Source: Duganella sp. CF517 (GTDB lineage: Bacteria; Pseudomonadota; Gammaproteobacteria; Burkholderiales; Burkholderiaceae_D). Taken from it: a DNA stretch of 64,000 nucleotides. The translations under genes were made by a program, and so were the position numbers. Location of the stretch: NCBI RefSeq assembly GCF_900110275.1, contig NZ_FODC01000004.1, positions 434,001 through 498,000 on the forward strand, written 5' to 3'. Below, piece by piece: positions 36,580-45,007 of this stretch (its first letter is position 1; every line of letters starts with the position of its first letter). The notes under the pieces are model-generated. The model ran no database searches and was not told where the DNA came from. It saw nothing but the letters and a program-made list of their open reading frames with translations.

Positions 36580-37550
36580 GATGCCGCCCGCGACGGGGCC
36601 ACCGGCGCGGCCGGGAAGTAGCCGCCGCGCGCCAGCAGGCGTATCGATCCCGCCGTCACCCCGGCCACCAGCAGCAGCGTGGCGGCGAATACCGCGCCGG
36701 CGACCGCTTCCAGTACGCCGCCATGACCGCGCTGCGCCATCAGCATCAAGCCCTGGCCCAGGGTGGCGAGGCCGAAGGTGTAGGCCCAATAGCCGGGCGC
36801 GAAGTGCTGCTGCGCCAACCAGCGCGAGGCGAGCGCCAGGCCGGCGAAAACGAATAGCGCGTAGCCGGCCAGGGCGTGGGTGAGGGCGGCGTTGGCGTCG
36901 GCGCCGGCGAGCACCTGGTACGCAACCAGCGCCACGACGGGCGGCGCGCTGTAGATGCCCATGAAGTTGCGGGTCTTGTCGGCCAGGCCGCCCGTCATCA
37001 GCTGGTGCGTGATGCTGGAGTCGAGCACCAGCCAGGATATGGCGCCGACGCCGAACAGCATCCAGCCGTAGTCGGTGTAACCGAACATGCCGGCGGCCAG
37101 CGCGTTCACCAGCACGCTGGCGGTATAGGGCAGAAACAGCGGCGGCACGATCTGCGCCGCATCGCGCTTGACGCTCCAATGCGCGGCCAGGCGCCAGGCG
37201 CCGTACAGCAGGTTGACGGCGGAACCGGCCCAGAACACCGGCTTGGCGGCGTCCGGCCAGTGAGGCTGCATGGCCAGCGCGATCAGGATCACCGATTCCG
37301 GAATCAGCGCGAGGAAGGCCGATTGCACCGGGTCGCGCGTCTCGGCCAGTGCGGCGGCGCGATGCGCCACCCATTTGTGCGCATACAGCGCGATAAATAC
37401 GATGAAGGACAGCGCGGCCAGCGCCTGCAGCGCTTCGCCCGCCAGCGGCGGCAGCGACCACAGTTGGTGGGCGAGGCGCCACGCATTGCCGGTTTCGGCC
37501 AGCCCCAGGGTCAGGGCGAAGAATGATGCCGGCAGCAGTTTGGATTTCAT
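36576..37550 (-). CDS. TehA-like SLAC1/TDT family transporter
   Basis: 324 residues, about ten transmembrane helices, inner membrane. It lines up with E. coli TehA throughout: LPASFFALTLGLAETGNAWR at the start, LAETRDPVQSAFLALIPES, GYTDYGWMLFGVGAISWL, and FAPGYWAYTFGLATL. The family are anion channels/C4-dicarboxylate carriers; tellurite resistance is seen only on overexpression, so the natural substrate here is open. It is first in a two-gene unit with the GlxA-like regulator (GTGA overlap) and divergent from a histidine kinase gene. Confidence 0.85.
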   Translation of the reverse strand: MKSKLLPASFFALTLGLAETGNAWRLAHQLWSLPPLAGEALQALAALSFIVFIALYAHKWVAHRAAALAETRDPVQSAFLALIPESVILIALAMQPHWPDAAKPVFWAGSAVNLLYGAWRLAAHWSVKRDAAQIVPPLFLPYTASVLVNALAAGMFGYTDYGWMLFGVGAISWLVLDSSITHQLMTGGLADKTRNFMGIYSAPPVVALVAYQVLAGADANAALTHALAGYALFVFAGLALASRWLAQQHFAPGYWAYTFGLATLGQGLMLMAQRGHGGVLEAVAGAVFAATLLLVAGVTAGSIRLLARGGYFPAAPVAPSRAAS

Positions 37551-37792
37551 GATGGGCCGATTCGGTGGTTGATCGATGAAGCGATTGTAGGCCGTCTTGC
37601 GCCATGCATAAACCGGTCAAATGGCGCATATCCTGCCAATCCTCGACCGAATCCGGCCTCGACGCCAGTCGCGGCCCGGCCGGCGGCGGATCGCGCGGCC
37701 GGTGCGAAAACCTATCCTGAGTATAGGGCCCGCAGCGCGCGATCCTCCCTATAATTGGAGGGATCATCGATTTCACAATTTACAAGGACAGC
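37551..37792. other. Divergent intergenic region between tehA-like and histidine kinase genes
   Basis: 242 bp. Two small dyads stand just upstream of the kinase gene: CCTAT-N7-ATAGG (centred near 37720) and an imperfect GATCCTCCC-N7-GGAGGGATC (about 37740-37764) whose spacer contains TATAAT. They could be operator and -10 box for the kinase operon, but no convincing -35 is seen. Confidence 0.4.
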
Positions 37793-39262
37793 ATGTTTCG
37801 GGTACCGAGCACTCCCTGGATGTCCGGGTTGTTGATTTGCTTGACGGTGTCGATCTTCGCGGTCGATACCTTGACGCCGCTGGATATGGCGGTGGCCGTG
37901 ATGTACGTGGTGGTGGTGCTGCTGTCGGCCAGCGTGTGGCAGCGGCGCGGCGTGCTGCTGGCGACCGGCGTCTGCCTGGCGCTGACGGTCGCCTCCTACC
38001 TGCTGACGCATACGGTGGTGTTCTCCGGCGCGGCCGCCGGGCGCATGATGGTCGGGCTGCTGGCCATCGGCATCACCGCCTTCCTGGCGCTGCGCGGACA
38101 ACGCGCCACCAACGCGCTGCTGGCGCGCGAGCATGCGCTGCGGCGCAGCGAGGCGTTCTTGGCAGGCACGCAGCGCATCAGCAAAACCGGCAGCTTCAGT
38201 TTCAAGGCGCCCGACGGCGCGATGTACTGGTCCGACGAGTCGGCGCGCATCTTCGGCTACCCGCTGGACGTGGCGCCGACGATGGAGCGGGTGCTGGAGC
38301 GCAGCGCGCCGGACGACCGTGCGCTGGTGCGCGCGGCGATGCAGCGGGCGCTCGGCGCGCAGGGCGTGGTCGACCTGCGCCACCGCTTGCTGCTGCCGGA
38401 CGGCCAACTGAAATACGTGCACGTGCTGGCCGAGCCGCGCTACGACAAGCAGGGCGCCTGCGAGTATTTGGGCGCGGTGACCGACGTCACGGCGGCGGTG
38501 CTGGCCGAACAGGCGCTGCACAGCGCCCAGGCGCAGCTGGCGCACGCCACCCGCGTGACGATGCTGGGCGAGCTGGCGGCCTCCATCGCGCACGAGGTCA
38601 ATCAGCCGCTGGCGGCGATCTCCACCAACGGCGAGGCCTGTCTGCGCTGGATGAACCGCCCGCAGCCGGACCTGGCCGAGGCGCGCGCCACGGTCGCCAG
38701 CATTCTGGAGGCGAGCGGGCGCGCCACTGGCGTCATCAAACGCATACGCGCGCTGGCGCGGCGCAGCGATCCGCAGCACGCGGTGCTGGACCTGAACGCC
38801 GTCGCCGAGGAGAGCGTCGACCTGGTGCGGCGCGAACTCGATACCCATCGCGTGGCGCTGACTATGTATCTGGCGCCGCATCTGCCGCCGGTGTGCGGCG
38901 ACCGCGTGCAGCTGCAGCAGGTGATCATCAATCTGCTGATGAACGCCAGCCAGGCCATGGCCGCCTGCGCGCCGGGCCAGGCGCTGCTGATGTTGCAAAC
39001 AGGCCTAGCCGGCGACGGCGCGCCGCTACTGAGCGTGAGCGACTCCGGCCCCGGCATCGCGGCCGACGCCGTGCCGCGCCTGTTCGAGGCGTTCTACAGC
39101 ACCAAGCAGGACGGCATGGGCATGGGACTGCCGATTTGCCGTTCCATCATCGAGACCCACGGCGGCCGCATCTGGGTGGGCCGGCCGGCGCCACACAGTC
39201 CCCTGGCCGGCGCCACCATCACCTTCTCCATGCCAGCGTATGAACCGGACAGACCCGCTTGA
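37793..39262 (+). CDS. Membrane PAS sensor histidine kinase (FixL-like partner of a FixJ-type regulator)
   Basis: 489 residues. An N-terminal membrane unit of three to four helices (about 8-100), a PAS domain (about 125-250; TGSFSFKAPDGAMYWSDESARIFGY), HisKA with LAASIAHEVNQPLAAISTNG (His near 268), and HATPase with MGMGLPICRSIIETHGGRIW. RBS AAGGA precedes the ATG. The end overlaps the next response-regulator gene by 23 bp. The HEVNQPL type usually works with LuxR-type regulators, as here. The signal is unknown. Confidence 0.92.
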   Translation: MFRVPSTPWMSGLLICLTVSIFAVDTLTPLDMAVAVMYVVVVLLSASVWQRRGVLLATGVCLALTVASYLLTHTVVFSGAAAGRMMVGLLAIGITAFLALRGQRATNALLAREHALRRSEAFLAGTQRISKTGSFSFKAPDGAMYWSDESARIFGYPLDVAPTMERVLERSAPDDRALVRAAMQRALGAQGVVDLRHRLLLPDGQLKYVHVLAEPRYDKQGACEYLGAVTDVTAAVLAEQALHSAQAQLAHATRVTMLGELAASIAHEVNQPLAAISTNGEACLRWMNRPQPDLAEARATVASILEASGRATGVIKRIRALARRSDPQHAVLDLNAVAEESVDLVRRELDTHRVALTMYLAPHLPPVCGDRVQLQQVIINLLMNASQAMAACAPGQALLMLQTGLAGDGAPLLSVSDSGPGIAADAVPRLFEAFYSTKQDGMGMGLPICRSIIETHGGRIWVGRPAPHSPLAGATITFSMPAYEPDRPA

Positions 39263-39899
39263 CCCGCACGATCCGAACGAGCCGCTCGACCATGCCGAGG
39301 CGCTGGTCTACATCGTCGACGACGAGGCGCCGCTGCGCGAGGCCATTTCCAGCCTGCTGCGGTCGGTCGGCATGCGGATCGCCGGCTTCGGGTCGGTGGC
39401 CGGGTTCCTGGCCGAAGCGCGCGCCGACGTCACCAGCTGCCTGCTGCTCGACGTGCGCATGCCCGGCGTCAGCGGCCTCGATTTCCAGGCCGACCTGCGG
39501 CGCGACGGCGTGGCGCTGCCGATCATCTTCATGACCGGCCATGGCGACATACCGATGTCGGTGCGGGCGATGAAGGCCGGCGCCATCGATTTCCTGGCGA
39601 AGCCGTTCCGCGACCAGGAGCTGCTCGACGCGATCGACGCCGCCTTGCGGGCCGACCGCGCACGGCGCCGGCGCGACGGCGCGCTGCGGGGACTGACGGC
39701 GCGCTACGACAGCCTGACGCCGCGCGAGCGCGAGATCATGGCGCTGGCCGCGCGCGGCCTGATGAACAAGCAGATCGCCGGCGAGGTGGGCACCAGCGAG
39801 ATCACCGTCAAAATCCACCGCGGCAACGCCATGCGCAAAATGCAAGCCAAGACCTTCGCCGACCTGGTGCGCATGGCCGAAGCGCTCGGCCTCGCCTAA
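39240..39899 (+). CDS. FixJ-family response regulator (receiver plus LuxR HTH)
   Basis: 219 residues. Receiver with VYIVDDEAPLREAI, phospho-Asp in LLLDVRMPGVSG, GHGDIPMSVRAMKAGAIDFLAKPF, and a LuxR/NarL HTH (LTPREREIMALAARGLMNKQIAGEVGTSEITVKIHRGNAMRKM split over about 155-205). It is the DNA-binding partner of the kinase it overlaps. Its stop codon lies at the edge of a 32-bp perfect inverted repeat, which may end the transcript. Confidence 0.93.
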   Translation: MNRTDPLDPHDPNEPLDHAEALVYIVDDEAPLREAISSLLRSVGMRIAGFGSVAGFLAEARADVTSCLLLDVRMPGVSGLDFQADLRRDGVALPIIFMTGHGDIPMSVRAMKAGAIDFLAKPFRDQELLDAIDAALRADRARRRRDGALRGLTARYDSLTPREREIMALAARGLMNKQIAGEVGTSEITVKIHRGNAMRKMQAKTFADLVRMAEALGLA

Positions 39900-40006
39900 A
39901 CCCCGGGGGTCAGTGCCGACATTCGGACAAAACGGAAAACAGGGGAACTCTTTGGCATGCAAAAAGTTCCAAAATGTCCGAATGTCGGCACTGACCCCCG
40001 GGGTTT
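39898..40006. repeat. 109-bp element: perfect 32-bp terminal inverted repeats with a nested hairpin (REP/MITE-like)
   Basis: Bases 39898-39929 are the exact reverse complement of 39975-40006. Each arm holds CCCCGGGGGTCAGTGCCGAC followed by ATTCGGACA. Inside, GGAACTCTTTG (39944-39954) and CAAAAAGTTCC (39960-39970) pair with one mismatch around GCATG. The left arm includes the last bases of the FixJ gene's stop codon. No transposase is present. Size and palindromic form suit a REP/BIME or MITE moved by an enzyme encoded elsewhere; it would also form a strong mRNA 3' hairpin. Confidence 0.8.
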
Positions 40007-40113
40007 GTTGGCGGACCTATACGCTTGTATGATTCCGACGGCGTCGGCCAGCGTGTATTGTTGCACCATGCGCAGAACGGCCGCGAGACGCCGTTCGAAC
40101 ATGGGAGTACCCA

Positions 40114-40515
40114 GTGTCTGACCCGGAACCACATTTTTGTCATATCGCCATCGTCGACGACGACGACGCCGTGCGCGTCGGCTTGAGCAGCCTGCTGCGC
40201 TCGTACGGCTACGCGGCCCGGGCCTTCGAGTCGGCGCCGGCGCTGCTGGCCGCGGGCGCGGACGCGCTCGCCCGGTTTCATTGCGTGATCACCGATCTGC
40301 AGATGCCCGGCATGAGCGGCCTCGAGCTGCTGGAGCAGTTGCGCCGCCAGGGCAACGCCTTGCCGCTGATCCTGATGACGGCCTTTCCCGAGCCGGCGCT
40401 GCGCAAACGCGCGCTGCAAGGCGGCGCCGCCTGCTTCCTGAGCAAACCGTTCGACGCCAACCAGCTGCTGGCCTGCCTCAGGAACGCCGCAGCTTCCGTG
40501 CCGCCAGCGGATTGA
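40114..40515 (+). CDS. Receiver-only response regulator (FixJ-type)
   Basis: 133 residues with only a receiver: IAIVDDDDAVRVGLSSLLRSYGY, phospho-Asp in CVITDLQMPGMSG, and Lys in CFLSKPFD. There is no output domain. Close similarity to FixJ-type receivers suggests it competes with or relays phosphate for the kinase/FixJ pair just upstream. The GTG start has GGGAG about 6 bases before it, but its first codons lie in GTGTCTGACCCGG, which resembles the neighbouring repeat element, so the original N-terminus may have been altered. The 3' end overlaps the fur gene by 38 bp, tail to tail. Confidence 0.85.
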   Translation: MSDPEPHFCHIAIVDDDDAVRVGLSSLLRSYGYAARAFESAPALLAAGADALARFHCVITDLQMPGMSGLELLEQLRRQGNALPLILMTAFPEPALRKRALQGGAACFLSKPFDANQLLACLRNAAASVPPAD

Positions 40516-40930
40516 TGTTGTCGGCGCAGTCGCCGCAAAAACCGTACAGCGACAGCGAGTGCTCGTGCAGCACGAAGTTGCGCTCCCTGGCCACCGCTTC
40601 CTGGCGCGCTTCGATCTCGGCGTCGAGGAATTCCTCCATCTTGCCGCAGTTGGTGCAGATCAGGTGGTCGTGGTGGCCGCCCTCGTTGAGCTCGAACACC
40701 GAGGCCACCGATTCGAAGTGCCGCCGGATCAGGATGCCGGCGTCGGCGAACTGCATCAGCACCCGGTACACGGTGGCCAGCCCCATGTCGATGTTTTCGT
40801 CGTGCAGCAGGCGGTAGACGTCGTCCGCGTTCAGATGCTTGCTTTTCGATTCCTGGAACAGTTGCAGGATGCGCAGACGGGGGAGGGTGGCCTTTAGGCC
40901 CAGCTTGCGCAACTCTTGGGGGATATCCAT
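40478..40930 (-). CDS. fur: Ferric uptake regulator family protein (Fur)
   Basis: 150 residues. Winged helix (LKATLPRLRILQLFQESKSKHLNADDVYRLL, recognition region GLATVYRVLMQF), then a dimerisation domain with HHDH (metal site), CTNCGK and CGDC (structural Zn pairs) and EHSLSLYGFC. It represses iron-uptake genes when Fe2+ is bound. A Fur box lies directly upstream, so autoregulation is likely, and a similar box precedes the siderophore receptor gene at 49885. It may be one of several Fur paralogs in the genome. RBS AGAGAGA is present. Confidence 0.92.
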   Translation of the reverse strand: MDIPQELRKLGLKATLPRLRILQLFQESKSKHLNADDVYRLLHDENIDMGLATVYRVLMQFADAGILIRRHFESVASVFELNEGGHHDHLICTNCGKMEEFLDAEIEARQEAVARERNFVLHEHSLSLYGFCGDCADNINPLAARKLRRS

Positions 40931-40943
40931 GCGTCTCTCTAAT

Positions 40944-40962
40944 GATAATGATTCTTATTCGC
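40944..40962 (-). promoter_or_regulatory. Fur box upstream of fur
   Basis: On the minus strand GCGAATAAGAATCATTATC matches 15 of 19 positions of GATAATGATAATCATTATC. It lies 14-32 bp before the fur ATG and shares the 14-mer AATAAGAATCATTA with the box at 49982-50000. Confidence 0.75.
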
Positions 40963-41024
40963 ACTATATCCGTATTTTATTTCTTTGGCAATGCAGTATT
41001 GATGCGTGCGTTGCCTTTTTATGT

Positions 41025-41068
41025 TCAGGACAAACTATAATCTCCGGACAACATTTATTTTCCGGACA
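41025..41068 (+). repeat. Three direct repeats TC(A/C)GGACA at 18-bp spacing
   Basis: TCAGGACA (41025), TCCGGACA (41043) and TCCGGACA (41061) are spaced exactly 18 bp apart and end 2 bases before the GTG of the hybrid kinase gene. The intervening 10-mers are AT-rich. They could be an operator array for a response regulator; no family was recognised. Confidence 0.5.
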
Positions 41069-41070
41069 CT

Positions 41071-44000
41071 GTGACTCATCCCTTCCTCCAAGGCGGCGGC
41101 CAGCTCGCCCAGATCATCGCTTCCCACGACTGGAGCAAGACCGCGCTGGGCCCGATCGACGCCTGGCCGCAGTCGCTCAAGACGACCGTGGCGCTGATAT
41201 TGCGCTCGACCGTGCCGATCGTGCTGCTGATGCGCGAGCAGGGGGTGATGATCTACAACGACGGCTACGCGGTGTTCGCCGGCGGCCGCCATCCGCTGTC
41301 GCTGGGCGCCAACGTGCGCGAGGCGTGGCCGGAGGTGGCCGCGTTCAACGACCATGTCCTCAAGGTCGGCCTGGCCGGCCAGACGCTGGTCTACACCGAC
41401 CAGGAGTTGACGCTGCACCGCAACGGCGGGCCGGAACAGGTGTGGATGAACCTCGATTATTCGCCGGTGCTCGACGAGGCCGGCACGCCGGTGGGCGTGA
41501 TGGTGCTGGTGATCGAGACCACCGACAAGGTCAGGGCCGAGCGCCGCGTGCGCAACGAGGCCGAGCGCATGCGCATCATGTTCGAGCAGGCACCGGGCTT
41601 CATGGCGATGCTGTCCGGTCCCGAGCACGTGTTCATGTCGGCCAATCCGGCCTACATGGCGCTGGTCGGCCAGCGCGAGGTGATCGGCCTGCCGGTGCGC
41701 CAGGCGCTGCCGGAGGCCAACAGCCAGGGCTTCCTCGGCCTGCTCGACCGGCTGTACGCGTCCGGCGAGACCTGGTCCGGCACCGCCGTGCCGTTCTTCC
41801 TGGCCGCCACCGGCGACCGCCCGGCGCGCGAGCGCTTCCTCGATTTCGTCTATCAGCCGCTGCGCGACGCCGCCGGCGCCGTGTGGGGCATCTTCGTGCA
41901 GGGCGCCGACGTGACCGACCGCGTGATGGCCGAGAACCTGCTGCGCGCCAGCGAGAACACCTTCCGCACGCTGGCGCAAACCATACCGAGCCAGGTCTGG
42001 CAGGCCGACGCCGACGGCGGCCTGGACTGGTTCAACGACCAGGTCTACCGCTACTCCGGCACCCAGCCGGGCCAGCTGAACGACAACGGCTGGGCCGGGA
42101 TCGTCCATCCGGACGACCTGCCGGCGGCGCGCCAGGCGTGGAGCGTGTCGGTGGCCTCCGGCCAGACCTTCGAGACCGAGTACCGCATCCGCCGCGCCGA
42201 CGGCATCTACCGCTGGCACATCGTGCGCGCCTTGCCGATCGTCGACGACCACGGCGTGGTGCAGCGCTGGGTCGGCACCAGCACCGATATCGAGGACCAG
42301 AAGTCGACCGCCTACAAGCTGCAGCAGCAGGTGGCCGAGCGCACCGCCGAGCGCGACCGCATGTGGCGCTATTCGACCGACGTCATGCTGGTGGTGTCGC
42401 TCGAGGGCTGGGTCATCGCCATCAATCCGGCCTTCACCCGCCTGCTGGGCTGGGAGGAGGCCGAGGTCATCGGCACCTCGCTGTATAAGCTGATCCACCC
42501 GGACGACATGGCCGCGTCGATGGCGGAGATGGCCTCGCTGGCCGAGGGCCGCAACACCTTCAAGTTCGAGAACCGTACCTTGCGCAAGGGCGGCGGCCAC
42601 GCGATCCTGTCGTGGACGGCCGTGCCGGACGAGCGCTTCGTGCACGCCGTGGGGCGCGACATGACGGCCGAACGGGCGGCGGCCGACGAGATGCGCCGCA
42701 CCGCGGCGGCGCTGCAGCAGTCGCAGAAGATGGAGGCGATCGGCAAGCTGACCGGCGGCGTGGCGCACGATTTCAACAACCTGCTGCAGGTCATCTCCGG
42801 CAACCTGCAACTGCTCGCCGGCGACGTCAAGGGCAACGCGCGCGCCGAGAAGCGCCTCGAACACGCGCTGGCCGGCGTCACGCGCGGCGCCAAGCTGGCC
42901 AGCTATCTGCTGGCGTTCGGGCGGCGCCAGGCGCTCGATCCGCGGGTGGTCAAGATCGGCCGCTTCATCGCCGGCATGGAGGACATGCTGCGCCGTTCGC
43001 TGGGCGAGGAGATCGAGGTCGAGACGGTGATCTCCGGCGGCTTGTGGAACACCCTGGTCGACACCGCGCAGGTGGAGAACGCGGTGCTCAACCTGTGCAT
43101 CAACGCGCGCGACGCCATGAACGGCGTCGGCCGGCTGACCATCGAGGTCGGCAACGCCATGCTCGACGACCAGTACGCCGCCACCCATCCCGAGCTGGCG
43201 GCCGGGCAGTACGTGATGATCGCCATCAGCGACACCGGCAGCGGCATGACGCCCGAGGTGCTGGCGCAGGCGTTCGACCCGTTCTTCTCGACCAAGCCGG
43301 AGGGCAAGGGCAGCGGCCTGGGGCTGTCGATGGTGTACGGCTTCGCGCGCCAGTCGGGCGGCCACGTGAAGATCTATAGCGAGCCGGGAAGCGGCACCAC
43401 GGTCAAGCTGTATTTGCCCCGTTCGACCGATGTCGAGGACGCGCCGGCGCCGGTGGAAACGCGCGCCGTGGTGGGGGGCCAGGAAACCATCCTGGTGGCC
43501 GAGGACGACGACGGCGTGCGCGCCACCGTGGTCGAGATGCTCAGCGAACTCGGTTACCGCGTGGTCAAGGCGAACGACGCGGCCAGTGCGCTGAGCATCA
43601 TCGACAGCGGTCTGCCGATCGACCTGCTGTTCACCGACGTGGTGATGCCGGGCGCGCTGCGCAGTCCCGACCTGGCGCGCAAGGCGCGCGAGCGGCTGCC
43701 GGGCATCGCGGTGCTGTTCACCTCCGGCTACACGGAAAACGCCATCGTGCATGGGGGCCGGCTCGACGCCGGCGTCGATTTGCTGGGCAAGCCCTACACC
43801 CGCGAGGCGCTGGCGCGCAAGGTGCGCCACGTGCTGGCCAACCGCCAGCACCAGACGCAGCTGGCGGCGCGGCCGCCGGCGGCCGCCGTGGCGTCGGCCG
43901 TGGCGTCCGCTGAGGCGCCCGCCGACGGCGCCGCCGGGGCGGGCCAGGGCGGCGGACCGGCCGGCTTGCGCATCGTGCTGGTGGAGGACGAGCAGGAACT

Positions 44001-44298
44001 GCGCGAGACCACCACCGAGCTGCTCGAGCTGCTGGGCCATACGGTACTGCCGGCCGGCAACGCCGCCGCCGCGCTGGCGTTGCTGGAAGGCGACGCGGTG
44101 GACGTCATGATCACCGATATCTCGCTGCCGGATCTGTCCGGCGAGGTGCTGGCGGCGCGCGCCCGCGCGCTGCGGCCCGCGTTGCGCATCATTTTCGCCA
44201 GCGGCCAGCACCCGCGCTTCCCGCTCGAGGGCGCGCAATTATTGCTCAAACCGTTCAGTGTCGAGAAGCTCATGCAGATGCTGGCATCCGTGGTGTAA
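41071..44298 (+). CDS. Multi-PAS hybrid histidine kinase with two receivers
   Basis: 1075 residues, cytosolic. Four PAS-type domains (about 20-160, 165-290, 297-410, 425-545), HisKA with the acceptor His in GGVAHDFNNLLQVIS (near 563), HATPase (GKGSGLGLSMVYGFARQSGG near 747), receiver-1 (about 805-920; Asp in LLFTDVVMPG, Lys in LGKPYT), an Ala-rich linker, and receiver-2 (about 967-1075; Asp in VMITDISLPDLSG). The first PAS starts with the same HDWSKTALGPIDAWPQSLKT module as the kinase at 31862, so the two are related. The start is a GTG with no clear RBS, directly after three direct repeats; other starts would cut into the conserved module. Confidence 0.9.
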   Translation: MTHPFLQGGGQLAQIIASHDWSKTALGPIDAWPQSLKTTVALILRSTVPIVLLMREQGVMIYNDGYAVFAGGRHPLSLGANVREAWPEVAAFNDHVLKVGLAGQTLVYTDQELTLHRNGGPEQVWMNLDYSPVLDEAGTPVGVMVLVIETTDKVRAERRVRNEAERMRIMFEQAPGFMAMLSGPEHVFMSANPAYMALVGQREVIGLPVRQALPEANSQGFLGLLDRLYASGETWSGTAVPFFLAATGDRPARERFLDFVYQPLRDAAGAVWGIFVQGADVTDRVMAENLLRASENTFRTLAQTIPSQVWQADADGGLDWFNDQVYRYSGTQPGQLNDNGWAGIVHPDDLPAARQAWSVSVASGQTFETEYRIRRADGIYRWHIVRALPIVDDHGVVQRWVGTSTDIEDQKSTAYKLQQQVAERTAERDRMWRYSTDVMLVVSLEGWVIAINPAFTRLLGWEEAEVIGTSLYKLIHPDDMAASMAEMASLAEGRNTFKFENRTLRKGGGHAILSWTAVPDERFVHAVGRDMTAERAAADEMRRTAAALQQSQKMEAIGKLTGGVAHDFNNLLQVISGNLQLLAGDVKGNARAEKRLEHALAGVTRGAKLASYLLAFGRRQALDPRVVKIGRFIAGMEDMLRRSLGEEIEVETVISGGLWNTLVDTAQVENAVLNLCINARDAMNGVGRLTIEVGNAMLDDQYAATHPELAAGQYVMIAISDTGSGMTPEVLAQAFDPFFSTKPEGKGSGLGLSMVYGFARQSGGHVKIYSEPGSGTTVKLYLPRSTDVEDAPAPVETRAVVGGQETILVAEDDDGVRATVVEMLSELGYRVVKANDAASALSIIDSGLPIDLLFTDVVMPGALRSPDLARKARERLPGIAVLFTSGYTENAIVHGGRLDAGVDLLGKPYTREALARKVRHVLANRQHQTQLAARPPAAAVASAVASAEAPADGAAGAGQGGGPAGLRIVLVEDEQELRETTTELLELLGHTVLPAGNAAAALALLEGDAVDVMITDISLPDLSGEVLAARARALRPALRIIFASGQHPRFPLEGAQLLLKPFSVEKLMQMLASVV

Positions 44299-44554
44299 AG
44301 CATATTATTGATGTAATTTTACTAAAAAATTTATGTGGTTTTCAGCCGCAATTCTTGGTATATTGCTTTACTTCATCTAAAGTTTCTCTAAGGCAGCTTT
44401 TGCATGCGGCCCTGCCGCGTAGCGGGGTTGCCACCTTTCCCATTCTGAAGAACAGGTGCCCGTCCGTGGTCGCTGGCGTGTCCACGCCCGAACACGGTGT
44501 ATCGGCGACCGCGCTATATATATGTACCATCGGGAACACAGACAGGACTTCCGC
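44299..44554 (+). other. 256-bp leader region upstream of the PBP/GGDEF-EAL operon
   Basis: The first 100 bases are very AT-rich (probable promoter). From about 44390 the sequence becomes structured: GGCAG/CTGCC pairs around 44392-44417, TAGCGGGGTTGCC follows, then CACCT pairs with AGGTG. The 3' part recalls the last strand of c-di-GMP-I (GEMM) riboswitches, but the conserved 5' GGGCAAA and GACGCAAAGCC elements are not seen. No gene is supported in it. Confidence 0.35.
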
Positions 44555-45007
44555 ATGACCGCTCGTTTGTTGACCATATTGTTATTGACGCTGTCGGCCT
44601 TGCTGCCGGCGTGGCCGCCGGCGTCCGCCCGCGAGGCCGGCCCGCACGAGCCGCTGATCGTGGTGTCGGCCAGGAATCCGCTGTCGACGCTGCGCAACGA
44701 GCAGGTGGCCGCCATTTTCCTGGCGCAGACCGAGCGCTTTCCCGACGGCGCCGAGGCGGTGGCGCTCGACCTGCCGTTAGGCAACGCCTTGCGCGACGCG
44801 TTTTACCGGCGCGTGGCGGACCGCTCGCCGGCGCTGATGAAGGCTTACTGGAGCAAGATGGTGTTCACCGGGCGCGGCCAGCCGCCGCGCGAGCTGCACA
44901 ACAGCGCCGCCGTGCGCCGCATGGTGGCCGACAACCCGGCCATGATCGGTTACATCGACCGCGCCGCGCTCGACGCCAGCGTCAAGGTGCTGGAGGTGAA
45001 ACCATGA
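44555..45007 (+). CDS. Small periplasmic phosphate-binding-like (PBP superfamily) protein
   Basis: 150 residues. Signal peptide MTARLLTILLLTLSALLPAWPPASA, then a short PBP-like domain (LIVVSARNPLSTLRNEQVAAIFLAQTERFPDG, then LRDAFYRRVADRSPALMKAYWSKMVFTGRGQPP, then NPAMIGYID), the fold of small PstS-like proteins of about 140-150 residues. The start at 44555 has AGGA upstream and begins the signal peptide; the frame is open further out but not coding-like. It overlaps the GGDEF-EAL gene in ATGA, so it is probably the ligand-binding partner of that sensor rather than part of a transporter. Confidence 0.85.
   Translation: MTARLLTILLLTLSALLPAWPPASAREAGPHEPLIVVSARNPLSTLRNEQVAAIFLAQTERFPDGAEAVALDLPLGNALRDAFYRRVADRSPALMKAYWSKMVFTGRGQPPRELHNSAAVRRMVADNPAMIGYIDRAALDASVKVLEVKP

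Noticed and set aside
36576..37550. Tellurite resistance determinant
   Set aside because: The match is to the TehA/SLAC1 transporter family, but no TehB methyltransferase is adjacent, and TehA alone is not evidence for tellurite resistance.
36576..37776. Long N-terminal extension of the GlxA-like regulator frame through the tehA-like gene
   Set aside because: The extension is an Arg/Ala/Gly-rich mirror of the transporter coding sequence; the GTG at 36579 overlapping the transporter stop is a normal coupled start.
40007..40103. Small minus-strand frame (MFERRLAAVLRMVQQYT...) as a gene or transposase remnant
   Set aside because: It reads straight into the hairpin repeat, has no RBS and no recognisable domain; a remnant cannot be excluded but is not supported.
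44299..44554. A bona fide c-di-GMP-I riboswitch
   Set aside because: Only a 3'-half resemblance is visible; the conserved 5' elements are absent, so it is listed as a leader region only.
44497..45003. Upstream extension of the GGDEF-EAL frame
   Set aside because: It overlaps the PBP-like gene in another frame and is Arg-rich; ATG at 45004 with ATGA overlap is the natural start.
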